From Prorocentrum cordatum (taxonomy: Eukaryota > Sar > Dinophyceae > Prorocentrales > Prorocentraceae), in contig CAUYUJ010011214.1 of the NCBI GenBank assembly GCA_963575745.1, positions 284,435-348,434 of the forward strand: a DNA stretch of 64,000 nt, given 5' to 3'. Below are positions 22,290 to 32,826 of this stretch, one piece after another. How positions within the stretch are numbered: position 1 is the first letter of the stretch; each line of letters starts with the position of its first letter. The notes below the pieces were generated by a model that ran no database searches, had not been told where the DNA came from, and was given only the letters and a program-made list of their open reading frames with translations. A program made the position numbers and the translations under genes.

Positions 22290-22425
22290 AGTCGACGTTT
22301 CAGGCAGAAAAAAAGGTTTCACGAGCTTCACCGGGCGCCAGGCCAATAGAGACTCCAGGCCGAATAGAGGCATCGCGAGCTTCATTGGCCGTCAGGCTAA
22401 GCAGTTTCGGGCACTGACACAATCC
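22290..22425 (+). repeat. Short direct repeat (GAGCTTCAC/T-GG-G-CAGGC)
   Basis: Two related stretches: CACGAGCTTCACCGGGCGCCAGGC near 22320 and CGCGAGCTTCATTGGCCGTCAGGC near 22376. Nothing else recognised here. Confidence 0.55.
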
Positions 22426-22455
22426 TGATGGTGAAACCCTTCGATTGTCCATCCA

Positions 22456-24189
22456 TTGTCCAAGCCGAAAACATGTCCTTCCCGTAAGCAACCTTTCAGA
22501 GTGATGAATTCTTTGTCAACGCTCCAGGGATCATCTTTGGACAGTACACCCATGGTCAGGAACAGAAGCACCCTCCGCTCCCTACTGGACGCCCCTGACA
22601 GTGAGGTGCTCATTGGTAATCTGGAAGGTTTTAATTCTTGGAGTGACAATCCAAATCGAGGGCCCGCTGTCCAATATAGCAGCGTCTCGCAACCTCGCCC
22701 AACCCCCAGTTGCACGGGAAGGGATCAGTTCTCACACGCCGTCACCCTAAAGAGGGGGCAACCGATCACGTGTGGTGCCATTGAGGCAGGGGCAACGTCA
22801 ATAAACGTTTCGGCAGACGCAGAGGCACTCCTGGCGGTGGGCATGTGCTTTACCCTTGAGGGCGGTGGCAACTCAGAGACGGTCTGCATTGCAGGACTGC
22901 AGGTTGAGACTGCGTCGCAGAGGTTGTCTCTAGCGCTGATCCTGGTGCTGCAGCTCGTGAGCCCCACGGAGTTTGCGTACCCTGCTGGCTCGACGCTCAC
23001 GTGGCTGCCGGGCGTCTCCATCTCCTCGACCTGGGCCCCGGCGTCGAGCCTCCCCTCGACGACAAGCCAGGCCATGAACGGGAGCGTGCACGACGACCCG
23101 CACGTGTGCGCCCTGGACGGCGAGTGCTACGACATTCGGGCCCCCTCCGAGTACATCCTGCTCCGCGCACCCTTCAATACGCAGGAGCCCACCGCCAGAA
23201 TATATCAATCCCACAGCCTCGGAATCCGGTCCCAGGACCTCGAGGATCGTTTCAGGAGCGGTGGGTATGGATGCATTCCTGCTTCTGAGGGCGGAACATA
23301 TCCACATCCACCGCAGTCCTTGGATCCAGGGTAGGATTCCAGCAGCTGTGGATTTGGACGTTTTCTGGCGGCGTGAGGAGTCACCCGCGCTCAAGCTGAG
23401 TGCTGTCTTGGACACCGACGGCGTGCGGCCGTGCGGGCTGTTTGTCAAGCACCTGGCGCTGAGCGGCTCTCTGCTCCACAACCAGACTGTGCGCATTCGC
23501 CCATACACGCGCGATGCTGGCGGTTCCAACTGGGCGGGGGGCAAGGTTCGGGCAGTGCCAAGAGGGTTCACAACTACGGGTGTCACCACCTCCTGGAAGT
23601 CGAGGCTCGAGACAGAGGGAGAATCGAGGATCGAGGAGGCATTGGACGTTTTTGGACGTCGTTGGGGGTCCTCCGGGGTTATGGGGGGTCCAGGGGGGTC
23701 TGTTTCTTCGAAGAGCTGGTGACCCCCTTGGTGGCAACCCCTCGTGGCATGGCCTGACAGGTGATGTCGAATTTCTCAATGCAGCTGGGCAATTCACCCT
23801 GGAGGTCCTTCACGCGCAAGGATTCTCTTCGGCGGGTCGCGGTCGTCGGCCAGTTGACGGCCCGATTCGTGTGGAGAGAGCAGTACGGTCAGCGTATGGA
23901 GGCCCAAAGCTTCGAGCTCTCCTTGGGCGGAGAGGGCCATTACTTAATGATCACCGTCTCGCAGGCGTCTCATCAGGCCTTAAATCTCGATATGTCGGGC
24001 ATGCGCCGCTTAGGATACTCGAGGTTCGGGGGCGTACTGGGCACCGAGGGACACTTGCCTTCGATAGAAGAACCCACCCTCGAGTGCATGGCGTCCACAG
24101 GACCTTTCGATGCGGACATCAGCCACAGGCAGCAGCCGATAGTGGCACTGCCCGAGCGCGCATCCACTGTGAGAGTGTCGTGGGACTGA
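22456..24189 (+). CDS. Spliced fragment of a VWD-like extracellular repeat protein
   Basis: The frame from 22456 is open for 292 codons. From about 22750 it reads as a beta-rich module (GAIEAGATSINVSADAEALL, VGMCFTLEGGG, FAYPAGSTLTWLPG). Then comes VHDDPHVCALDGECYDIRAP (about 23085-23150), which resembles the opening of a von Willebrand type D domain. A second coding block in another frame (about 23386-23545) has ALKLSAVLDTDGVRPCGLFV and TVRIRPYTRDAGGSN. A third block starting 23761 has NFSMQLGNSPWRSFTRKDSL and GHYLMITVSQASHQALNLDM, ending at the stop at 24189. Blocks two and three join in phase across a GT-AG intron (23546-23760). An earlier intron between about 23175 and 23385 is inferred from the frame change. 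True start and 3' end are not resolved. This is the best candidate host gene; it may be a partial gene copy. Confidence 0.55.
23546..23760 (+). other. Probable intron of the VWD-like gene
   Basis: 215 bases, GT at the start and AG at the end. The exon before ends GGCAAG and the exon after begins GTGATG, so AG|GT is present at both junctions. Splicing is in phase 0 (GGK then VMSNF). The inner sequence is G rich with GGGGTCC repeats. Confidence 0.65.
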
Positions 24190-24645
24190 CCGCACCAGTC
24201 GCAGTGCTGCGGTTCTGCGCCCTCGTTGATATGCTTGACCGCAGGGACGCGCGTCTGCGCCTCGTCCCCTTCCGCCGGACAGCACAGCCTGCCCGGAACC
24301 AGCGTGGCGGCATATAGGGAGCTGCAGGGTTCACCCCCGCAGCGCCTCGCTTTGCGCTGCAGCCCGCTCTCGGGCCGTCTTGGGTCGTTGGAAAGCCGAA
24401 ACGGAGCAAATACGAATCTGTTTGATCGTTGTGAGCTGAGCAACTGGGAAAGTTGTATTAACCTGGGCGTCACCGATGCTTTTCCGAGTACTCCCGAAGG
24501 CAGCTGGCTTGGCTTCGCCGAAAGGCGCCAACAATGCAATGCATGGTGGCTCTATAGCCCGGTGCTCTTCCTTCTCTTCCTACCCCTTCCCTGTCTGACC
24601 CCTCCATCCTGACAAGCATACCTATACGACCACCCTTCGGGTAAT
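24190..24645. other. No clear gene; possible 3' part of the VWD-like gene
   Basis: A 128-codon frame (24226-24612) has no recognisable domain. It could be a further exon or untranslated sequence. Confidence 0.35.
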
Positions 24646-24648
24646 AAG

Positions 24649-25684
24649 GATGTTGTGGGGGGGGGCGAGAGGGGGGGAACCAACCTCTGACTCAATCCAT
24701 CTCACTATCGATCTCATTCAACGGGACACCACGGGACACCACGGGACACCACGGGACGCTTGTCGATCTCACTATCGATCTCACGATCGATCTCACTCAA
24801 CGGGACACCACGGTACACCTCGGGCCACCACGGGATACCACGGGACACCACGGGACACCACGGTACACTTGTCGATCTCACTATAGATCTCACTATCGAT
24901 CTCATTCAACGGGACACCACGGGACACCGCGGGACACCTCTCGATCTCACTATCGGTCTCACGATCGATCTCACGATCGATCTCACTCAACGGGACACCA
25001 TAGGACACCACGGGAGACCACGGGAAATTCGGGGCACCACATCGATCCCCCGTCTGGTCTTCGTGGGGTCGCATCACACTTCTGGAGCAACCCAGTGGTC
25101 ACCCCCTGGAGGAGGAAGAGGCGAAGGATGAGGATGAGGATGAGGAGGAGGAAAATAATGATAATAATAGTACTAAGAAGAATAAGAAAAGAAGAAGAAG
25201 AAGAAGAAGAAGAGCAGCCCGAGGAGGAGGAGGAGCAACAGCAGCATCAGAGGATCGGAGGTGGGCGGAGGGAAAAGGAGGGAGGAGGGAGGAGAGAGGA
25301 GGATGAGGAGAAGGAGGAGGAGGAGGAGGAGGAGGAGGAGGAGAGAGGGAAGGAGGGGAGGAGGGAGGAAGCGGAGGATTTAGGAAAGGAGGAGGATGAG
25401 GAGGACGGGGGAGGAGGAGGAGGAGAGGAGGAGGAGGAGGAAGAAGAGGAGGTGGCGGAGCAGGGAGGAAGAGGAGGACGAGGACGTGCAGGCGGAGGAA
25501 GAGGAGGGAAGAGGAGGAGGAGGAGGAGGAGAGGAGGAGAGAGGAGGGGGGAGGAGGGGGAGGATCGAAGGATGAGGGACGATGAGGAGGAGTCGGAGTC
25601 GGAGTCGGAATCGGAGGAGGAGGAGGTGGAGGAAGAGGAGGAGGAGGAGTCGGAGGAGGAGGAGGAGGAGGAGGGGGATGCTGA
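24649..25684 (+). repeat. Complex repeat block, copy 1: GGGACACCAC / TCGATCTCACTA minisatellite plus GGA tract
   Basis: About 24700-25020 alternates 10-base GGGACACCAC units with 11-12-base ATCTCACTATCG units; 25020-25130 is unique; 25130-25680 is GGA/GAA purine tract. The whole block reappears from 26110 on the far side of the assembly gap. Confidence 0.9.
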
Positions 25685-25892
25685 TGATGATGATGATGAT
25701 GATGATGAATGATGATGATGATGATGATGATGATAGATGATGATGATGATGATGATTGATGATGATGATGATGATGATGATTGATGATGATGATGATGAT
25801 GATGATGCTGCAGCTGCTGATGATGATGCTGATAGATGATGATGATGCTGCTGATGATGATGATGATGATGATGAGGATGATGATGATGATC

Positions 25893-25931
<39 letters not shown>

Positions 25932-25932
25932 C

Positions 25933-26007
<75 letters not shown>

Positions 26008-26009
26008 GA
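25680..26009 (+). repeat. GAT trinucleotide microsatellite ending in the gap
   Basis: Long GAT run with occasional GCT/GCA interruptions. Asp, Met and Ile/His runs in the three frames are artefacts. Confidence 0.97.
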
Positions 26010-26109
26010 NNNNNNNNNNNNNNNNNNNNNNNNNNNNNNNNNNNNNNNNNNNNNNNNNNNNNNNNNNNNNNNNNNNNNNNNNNNNNNNNNNNNNNNNNNN
26101 NNNNNNNNN
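26010..26109. other. Assembly gap (100 N)
   Basis: Exactly 100 N, a conventional placeholder for a gap of unknown size. It lies in a GAT microsatellite and is followed by a repeat of upstream sequence. Confidence 0.99.
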
Positions 26110-26383
26110 TGGGGGGGGGCGAGAGGGGGGGAACCAACCTCTGACTCAATCCATCTCACTATCGATCTCATTCAACGGGACACCACGGGACACCACGGGA
26201 CACCACGGGACGCTTGTCGATCTCACTATCGATCTCACGATCGATCTCACTCAACGGGACACCACGGTACACCTCGGGCCACCACGGGATACCACGGGAC
26301 ACCACGGGACACCACGGTACACTTGTCGATCTCACTATAGATCTCACTCTTTTTTTTTTTTATTTTTTTTTTTTTTTATTTTT

Positions 26384-26415
<32 letters not shown>

Positions 26416-26470
26416 GATTTGTTTTTGTTTTTCTTATTTTTTAATTTTTTTTTTGTTTTTGTTTTTTTTT

Positions 26471-26511
<41 letters not shown>

Positions 26512-27386
26512 TTTTTTTTTTTTTTTTATTTTTTTTTCTATTTTTTATGAATGTTTTTTTGTTTTTTTTTTTTTTTCGTTTTCTTTTTTTTTTTTTTTTT
26601 TCATTCAACGGGACACCACGGGACACCGCGGGACACCTCTCGATCTCACTATCGGTCTCACGATCGATCTCACGATCGATCTCACTCAACGGGACACCAT
26701 AGGACACCACGGGAGACCACGGGAAATTCGGGGCACCACATCGATCCCCCGTCTGGTCTTCGTGGGGTCGCATCACACTTCTGGAGCAACCCAGTGGTCA
26801 CCCCCTGGAGGAGGAAGAGGCGAAGGATGAGGATGAGGATGAGGAGGAGGAAAATAATGATAATAATAGTACTAAGAAGAATAAGAAAAGAAGAAGAAGA
26901 AGAAGAAGAAGAGCAGCCCGAGGAGGAGGAGGAGCAACAGCAGCATCAGAGGATCGGAGGTGGGCGGAGGGAAAAGGAGGGAGGAGGGAGGAGAGAGGAG
27001 GATGAGGAGAAGGAGGAGGAGGAGGAGGAGGAGGAGGAGGCGGGGAAGGGAGTGGGAAGGAGGGAGCGGAAGCGGGAGGATTAGAAAAGGAGGAGGATGA
27101 GGAGGACGGGGAGGAGGAGGAGGAGGAGGAGGAGGAGGAGGAGGAAGAAGAGGAGGTGGCGGAGCAGGAGGAGAAGAGGAGGACGAGGAGGAACGTTGAG
27201 GCGGAGACGAGGAGGGAAGGAGAGAGGAGGAGGAGGAGGAAGGAGGAGGAGGAGGGGGAGGAGGGGGAGGATCGAAGGATGAGGGACGATGAGGAGGAGT
27301 CGGAGTCGGAGTCGGAATCGGAGGAGGAGGAGGTGGAGGAAGAGGAGGAGGAGGAGTCGGAGGAGGAGGAGGAGGAGGAGGGGGAT
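26110..27386 (+). repeat. Complex repeat block, copy 2
   Basis: Sequence from 26131 matches 24677 onward almost base for base up to about 26348, and from 26601 matches 24902 onward. The two copies diverge modestly in the GGA tract (about 27040-27240), then both run into GGGGGATGCTGATGATG. Copy 2 carries an extra T-rich tract at 26349-26601. Confidence 0.92.
26349..26601. repeat. T-rich tract interrupting copy 2
   Basis: About 250 bases of nearly pure T with scattered A, G and C. It replaces a few bases (about TATCGATC) present in copy 1. It could be a real poly(T) insertion or a long-read homopolymer artefact. Confidence 0.85.
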
Positions 27387-27388
27387 GC

Positions 27389-27462
<74 letters not shown>

Positions 27463-27465
27463 GAT

Positions 27466-27543
<78 letters not shown>

Positions 27544-27629
27544 CGGTGCTGATGATGACGATGATTACGATGATGATGATGATGCTGATGATGATGATGA
27601 TGATGTGATGATGATGATGATGGAGATGC

Positions 27630-27666
<37 letters not shown>

Positions 27667-27900
27667 TGATGATGATGATGAGATGATGATGATGAGATGA
27701 TGATGATGATGATGATGATGCATGATGATGTATGAGATGGATGATGATGATGATGATGATGATGATTGATTGAGATGAGGATGATGATGATGATGATGAT
27801 GTGATGATGATGATGATGATGGATGACGACGACGACGACGACGACCGACGACGACGACGACGACGACGACGAGGATGATGATGATGATATGATGAGGAGG
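27386..27900 (+). repeat. GAT/GAC trinucleotide microsatellite
   Basis: Second long GAT tract with GAC variants near 27825-27875. Confidence 0.97.
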
Positions 27901-29135
27901 AGAGGAGGAGGAGGAGGAGGAGGGGGTGTCGGGGGAGGATCCGGAAAGGAAGGTCGATGAGGAGAAGGAAGGAGAAGGAGGACGACGATGATTGAGAGGG
28001 GGAGGAGAGGAGGAGGCGAAGGAAGAGGAAGTAGGAGGAGCAGGAGGAGGGAGGAGGAGGCGGAGGGAGGAGCCAGCGGAGGATGATGGGAGGAGGAGGA
28101 GGAGGATCGAAGGAGAGAGGTATTGGGATAGGAGGAGGAGGATGATAAAGAGGAGGAAGAGCCGGAGTCGGAGTCGGAGTCGGAGGAGTCTGAGGAGGAG
28201 GAGGAGGAGGAGGAAGAGCAGGAGGAGTCGGAGGGGGAGGTGGGAGGAGGAGGAGGGAGGAGGAGGAGGAGGAGAGGAGGAGGAGGAGGAGAAAGACGAG
28301 GATGAAGAGAAACGGAAAACCGAAAGCAAGAAGGAGGGTGCAAGAGGTGAGGAGGAGGAGGAGGAGAGGAGGAGGAATGAGGAGGATGAGGACGAGGAGG
28401 AGGCGTGCGAGGAGGATTTAGGAGGAGGAGGAGGAGGAGGAGGAGGAGGAGGAGGACGACGACGAGGAGGAGGAGGAGGGAGGAGGAGGAGGAGGAGGAG
28501 GAGTGGGAGGAGCAGGCGGAGGAGGAGGAGGAGGAGGAGGAGGAGGAGGATGAGGAAGAGGAGGAGGAGGAGGAGGAGGAGGAGGAGGAGGAGGAGGAGG
28601 AGGAGAAGGAGCAGGAGGAGGAGTCGGAGTCGGAGTCGGAGTCGGAGTCGGAGTCGGAGGAGGAGGAGGAGGAAGAGGAAGAGCAGGAGGAGTCGGAGGA
28701 GGAGGAGGAGGAGGAGTCGGAGGAGGAGGAGGAGGAGAAAGAGTCGGGGGCGTAGTCGGATGGGAGTCGCGAGTCGGAAGAGGAGGAATCGGAGGAGTCG
28801 GAGGAGTCGGAGGAGGAATCGGAGGAGTCGGAGGAGGAGTCGGAGTCGGAGGTGTCGGAGTCGGAGTCGGAGTTGGAGTCGGAGTCGGAGTCGGAGGAGG
28901 AGGAGGATGAAGAAGAGGAGGAGGATGAAGAGGAGGAGGAGGAAGAATAGGAGGAAGAGGAACTGAGAACCGAAGAAAGGAGGAGGAGAAAAAGTATGAG
29001 GAGGATAGGGAAGAGTCAGAGGCGCGCGGAGGATTGCCGACGAGGAGGAGGAGGAGGAGGAGCAGGAGGAGTCGGAAGAGCAGGAGGGGGTGGAGGAGGA
29101 GGAGGGGGAGGAGGAGGAGGAGGAGGAGGGGGGGG
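27900..29135 (+). repeat. Purine tract with GGAGTC hexamer clusters
   Basis: Roughly 1.2 kb almost wholly A and G on the plus strand, with GGAGTC/GGAGTCGGAGTC clusters at about 28155-28190, 28620-28660 and 28795-28895. Glu/Arg/Gly-rich plus-strand ORFs and Pro/Ser/Leu-rich minus-strand ORFs are artefacts. Confidence 0.96.
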
Positions 29136-29136
29136 A

Positions 29137-29430
29137 GCGCCAAGAAGCCCGGGGAGTCCCGAGAAGCGCGGAGGTGCGCCGAAGAATGAGGAGTGCCGAG
29201 GAACGCGGGGGAATGCAAAGATATGCGGCGGCGTGCCGAGGATTGCCGAGGAGAAGCGGGGAGCGCGGAGGTGCGTGGAGGAATGCCCAAGAGAACCGAC
29301 GAGTGCGAGGGGGGCCTATGGAACGCCGAAGAGCCCGCAGAATGCGGAGGAATGCCGAGGAACGCCGAGCATTGCAGAGGATGTCCTAAGAGTGCGGAGG
29401 AGCGCGCAGGAACGCCAAGGATTCCCCACG
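29137..29430 (+). repeat. Minisatellite with GCGGAGGAATGCCGAGGAACGCC-like units
   Basis: Loose 10-25-base units on the pattern GAATGCCGAGGAACGC repeat about 15 times. Open plus-strand frames (EECRGTPSIAE-like) reflect the repeat. Confidence 0.8.
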
Positions 29431-29721
29431 GGCGCCGAAAAATTGATTGTGGGACAAATTCTCTTTGAATCTCTTCATGGTGCTCTGGGGGCCAGTGGGG
29501 AACGCGGCCCTCTCAACGGCGACGACGGCGACGATGATGGTGATGATCGTGACCACGATGATGTTGGATGTTGAGCGACAAACACGAAGCGGATTCTGAA
29601 TACGAGCTCCGCCAAAGGAATCACCTTGCGAAAGCATTCCAACTGAAGAGCTCTGATGGCCAGACTGCCCCGCGCACTGGCTAGAGTACCATGCAAGGCC
29701 GCCCCGTGCGCTGTCCGCTGC

Positions 29722-31440
29722 TTACTGGTCCACATGCCTCATCAGGATATGCGCGAAGCAACGCGCGCATGTGCAGCAGCTCGGTGGCTCAGGGATGCGG
29801 ACAGTGTGCGGGTAGACATTCAGGCGGCGGCGAACCATGGCCGCGTCGCCCCCTCCAGGGGTGGATGCTGCCAAGTCGAGGGTGCGAGCGTCGTCGAGCT
29901 TCCCTGTAATGAATACTGGGGCGCTACCCTCGTAGTAGAAGTTCCCCCTGGCCTTGGCCCCCTGCTCGTTCTGAGGGCGCGCAACTGGCACGCTCGAGCC
30001 ATCGAATAGAAGGCGCTGGGTCGCATAGGTCACGCCTTTGTTGGCGAAGCGAAAGTCATCGAGGAAAGTCACCTTGGGCCCGTTCTCCAGGTCAAGGAGC
30101 GGGAAATTCCCTTTCTCGGGGACGTTGAACACCGCCGCAGGCCCGAACACAGCGTACAACCCTTTGAGAAACATGGATTTCCCTTCGCCGCCGCTCGCCC
30201 CGGCCAGCATGACGACTGGGGCGGATTCGTTGCGGCCAACGGCCAAGTTGCGCACAATGTCGCGGCAAAGCCCCTGAACGTTTATAGTGCTGTGGGCGAC
30301 AGAACCAAGTTCAGCGTTCAACCGCGCCCCGCCGCAGACGCATGGGAAGCTCGCGGCCTTGCGGATCGTCTCCAACCGGGGCCCCCGAGCGTCGAAGAGG
30401 GCCTGCTCCACGTGCTCGAACTTCCACACCTTGTCGATCAGCTGTTTCAGGGAGCCCATGTTCTTTAAGACCCACGCCTGCAAGGCCTGGCTGCCATGGT
30501 TTTTGACGTAATCCACAAGCTCGAGGTCAGCGTGGGCGTGGTCTGGCTGGTTGCGAATGCCCCGGCTCACGACGATGGGGTAGATGTCCAACTCGGTCAC
30601 GCCTGGGGCCCTCTTCCCCTGCTCGGCGGCCGCAGCGTCGGCAGATGACCTGCGCGCCGCCACCGCCGCCGCTGTGAAAGGCTCGTTGACCTCCTCGTCC
30701 ACGGGAGGGTGGGGCGCGTCGCGCCCCCACAATTCGGGGCACTTGTCGAGGGGCGCTGACGGCTTTTTCGGGGACGGTACCCAGCAGTACCGCAGAGCAC
30801 TCCATTAGTCGCCATGCGTGCAGGACCAGTGTGAGGCCAGACCGCTTTGCAAGCGCAAAGCGCGCTTCACTGGGAGGAAACGGAACTTCTCCGACGCGTG
30901 GATCGCAACGTGCATGTGGCCATGCACGGTGCCTGACTCGTCTGGCCGGTGCTTCTCTGCGAACACGGCGACCTTGTCTACGGGCGCCCCTGGCCATGGG
31001 CGCTGGGTCCACGTAGGCCGGGTGGCGGCACGCGTTGAGCACCGCTTGCAACACCTGTAGAAACGCCAACCCCGAACCCACCCGACACCGCCGTCGCCCC
31101 TTCCCAGACAAGCACGAGGCCTGCCCTGAGGAAGTGAACGCGGAGAGGTCGGTGGGGGGCAGGGTCGACCTCTGTGCCCCCCGCCTGCCTGCTTCTTCGT
31201 GATCGTCTCGGGCGCGACGAGAGGCTCCCCGTTGTCTGGGGCGGTCTGCCGCGGGTGCGGAAGCGTGACCAGGTAGGCGCACTTGCGCGCCCCCCCAGTT
31301 TCCTCCGCCGCGAAGTCGGGCAAGGCCTCTGGGAGCGGCGTCGGCCCTGGCGGGGGCGTCTTGGCGCGCAAGCGGAAGCGCTTGGCGCCCTGCGCTAGCA
31401 TGGCGGGCTGGCGCGGCTGCTCTCCCCCGTCGAAAGCAGG
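29722..31440 (-). pseudogene. Rep-like protein: HUH endonuclease plus superfamily 3 helicase, broken
   Basis: Two frames on the minus strand (31401-30805 and 30732-29722) are in the same register and separated only by one TAA (30805-30807). The first has a Rep motif-I-like line YLVTLPHP (residues 43-50) and VHGHMHVAIH (159-168), an HUH metal-binding motif. A Tyr-Cys-Trp line just after the stop (Tyr codon 30789-30787) with nearby Lys could be motif III. The second has Walker A GASGGEGKS (178-186), Walker B KVTFLDDF (220-227) and APVFITGK (271-278) where the helicase sensor motif sits, here lacking the usual Asn. Between motifs I and II, coding sense moves to another frame (FLQVLQAVLNACRHPAYVD), implying two compensating shifts. 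In the family such proteins nick and unwind rolling-circle DNA. Origin could be an endogenised single-stranded-DNA-virus-like Rep, a plasmid Rep or an HUH transposon. No flanking repeats or origin hairpin were identified. Confidence 0.7.
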
Positions 31441-31468
31441 CTCCCGCTTGCGAGCACAGCAGCTGCGG

Positions 31469-31578
31469 CCACCTTGCGCACGGCATCTCAGAGCTCAGAG
31501 TTGCGAGAATGTCTCAGGCGAGACGGGCCGGACCACCTCGCGCAGGGCATCTCAGAGCTCAGAAGTTCGAGGATGTCT
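31469..31578 (+). repeat. 64-bp satellite remnant
   Basis: GCATCTCAGAGCTCAGAG starts at 31483 and again at 31547, a 64-base period. About 105 bases match 40848 onward with only about three differences. It lies between the Rep-like gene and the 3' end of the LINE. Confidence 0.92.
31562..31578. repeat. Target-site duplication of the LINE, 3'-side copy
   Basis: GAAGTTCGAGGATGTCT is identical to 40701-40717 on the other side of the LINE. Because the word belongs to the satellite, part of the identity could be coincidental, but the junctions fit exactly. Confidence 0.75.
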
Positions 31579-31639
31579 GTATGGAAGCTGAACTGGGGCT
31601 GCCAGTCCTCGAAAACCATGTGGGTTAGCCAGCAAGGCC

Positions 31640-32271
31640 GGCCCAGCGATGAACATCAGCAGGGCCACATAAGATCCCATTGGCGCCACAATCGGCCAAA
31701 TGATCAGCTCGTTCGTTCAAAAATTGCCCAGTGTGGCTTTCCACTTTTCTGAAAACAATAAGAAGAAACCTGATCAAAGACATGGCGAACACGAAGAACA
31801 AGTCGAAGGTTCGTCCTCCCCCGGGTGCGCCGCTGAGCCACGCCGGCCGCGTACTCCGAGTCGTACTCGATGATGACAGGTTGTGAAGATGGCATCAAAA
31901 CAATATGATCACGAACCCAAAACAAAGCGAAAAATAAAGCAGACAGTTCACCAACATTGTTGGAATGATGATATGCGCCGATGTATCCAGGCTCATTCGG
32001 GTCCAGGATGGTAGGCCCACAGTAGTCCCGGAGCGAGGAAGAAGAGGAGGAGGCAACAGTAAAACCCCACCCAGACACGTCTGCATCTGGCCCAGCGGTC
32101 GCCGAACCATCGCAAGAAAGTACGAGGGCCTCGTGTACTCGAAGATCTCCCGGGGCAGGCTGCTGAGGAAGTTGGCCCCCTCGCCGGCCTGCCGGCGGTC
32201 CCCCCCCTGGTCCGCCGCCTGCTGCAGGCGGCGTCCGCTGCTTGATGCAGGGCAGAGGTGGAAGAGCAGCA

Positions 32272-32306
<35 letters not shown>

Positions 32307-32826
32307 CCAATGGTTGGGAACGGCACTGATCCAATTCGAGCAGAACTGGTTGTTGGCGACGCTCCGCGGCACAAGCCAAAGTAGCAATGGCGTTCACGTG
32401 CAGCAGGTACTCCAAAATGTACTTCGCCTCCTGCAAGGACGGCGTCGTTTCTGCTCCCAGACAGCGCGGGACCAGTCCGCACCGTGCCAGGCAGGGGGGG
32501 AGACCGTCAGGATACGTATTCCCAGGTACGCGTGCATCAAGCACGCCGCGTGCAGCCGCATTGCACGGGCAGCTCCACAAACGGTGCATGGTGGTCTCGA
32601 CCGCGCCCTTGCAGCGGACGCAGATCTCGTCGCCGTCGCGGTTCGGGATGCGGGTCTTGCTCAGGGAGGTCCAGATACCGCCGGTGGTGAGCGCGGGGCC
32701 GCCGTAGTGCAGCTGCGCGCCGAACGTGTGCTCTCGTGCCTCGCGCACCTCGGGGGGACCTTGGCGCAGGCCGCCGAAGTCCTTCGGCCGGCGGGCGGCC
32801 TCCCGCTCAGCCAGGCAGCGTCGCAA
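31640..32826 (-). pseudogene. LINE C-terminus: zinc motif and RNase H, frameshifted
   Basis: The frame from 32826 has SKTRIPNRDGDEICVRCKGA then HRLWSCP, a CX2CX8HX4C zinc motif (Cys69, Cys72, His81, Cys86) typical after a LINE reverse transcriptase. After a TA microsatellite (32276-32302, read as alternating Ile-Tyr), the frame from 32387 carries RNase H: VLSCDGSATA (Asp93), NNVGELSALFFAL (Glu147) and IIEYDSEYA (Asp176). That frame stops at 31704, but a one-base change of frame near 31735 restores LNERADHLADCGANG, the expected final Asp-bearing helix. The enzyme would remove RNA from the RNA/DNA hybrid. Confidence 0.8.
32276..32302. repeat. TA microsatellite inside the LINE coding region
   Basis: About 27 bases of alternating T and A between the zinc motif and RNase H. 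Its length decides the reading frame between the two domains. Confidence 0.9.

Noticed and set aside
25247-26149. ORFs running through the N gap
   Set aside because: They contain unknown residues and consist of triplet-repeat homopolymers.
27081-28343. 420-codon Ser/His/Ile-run ORF
   Set aside because: GAT and GGA repeat artefact.
29386-29637. Minus-strand ORF with a hydrophobic IIVVTIITIIVAVVAV stretch
   Set aside because: The stretch comes from a GAT/GAC repeat patch (about 29520-29570) read in antisense.
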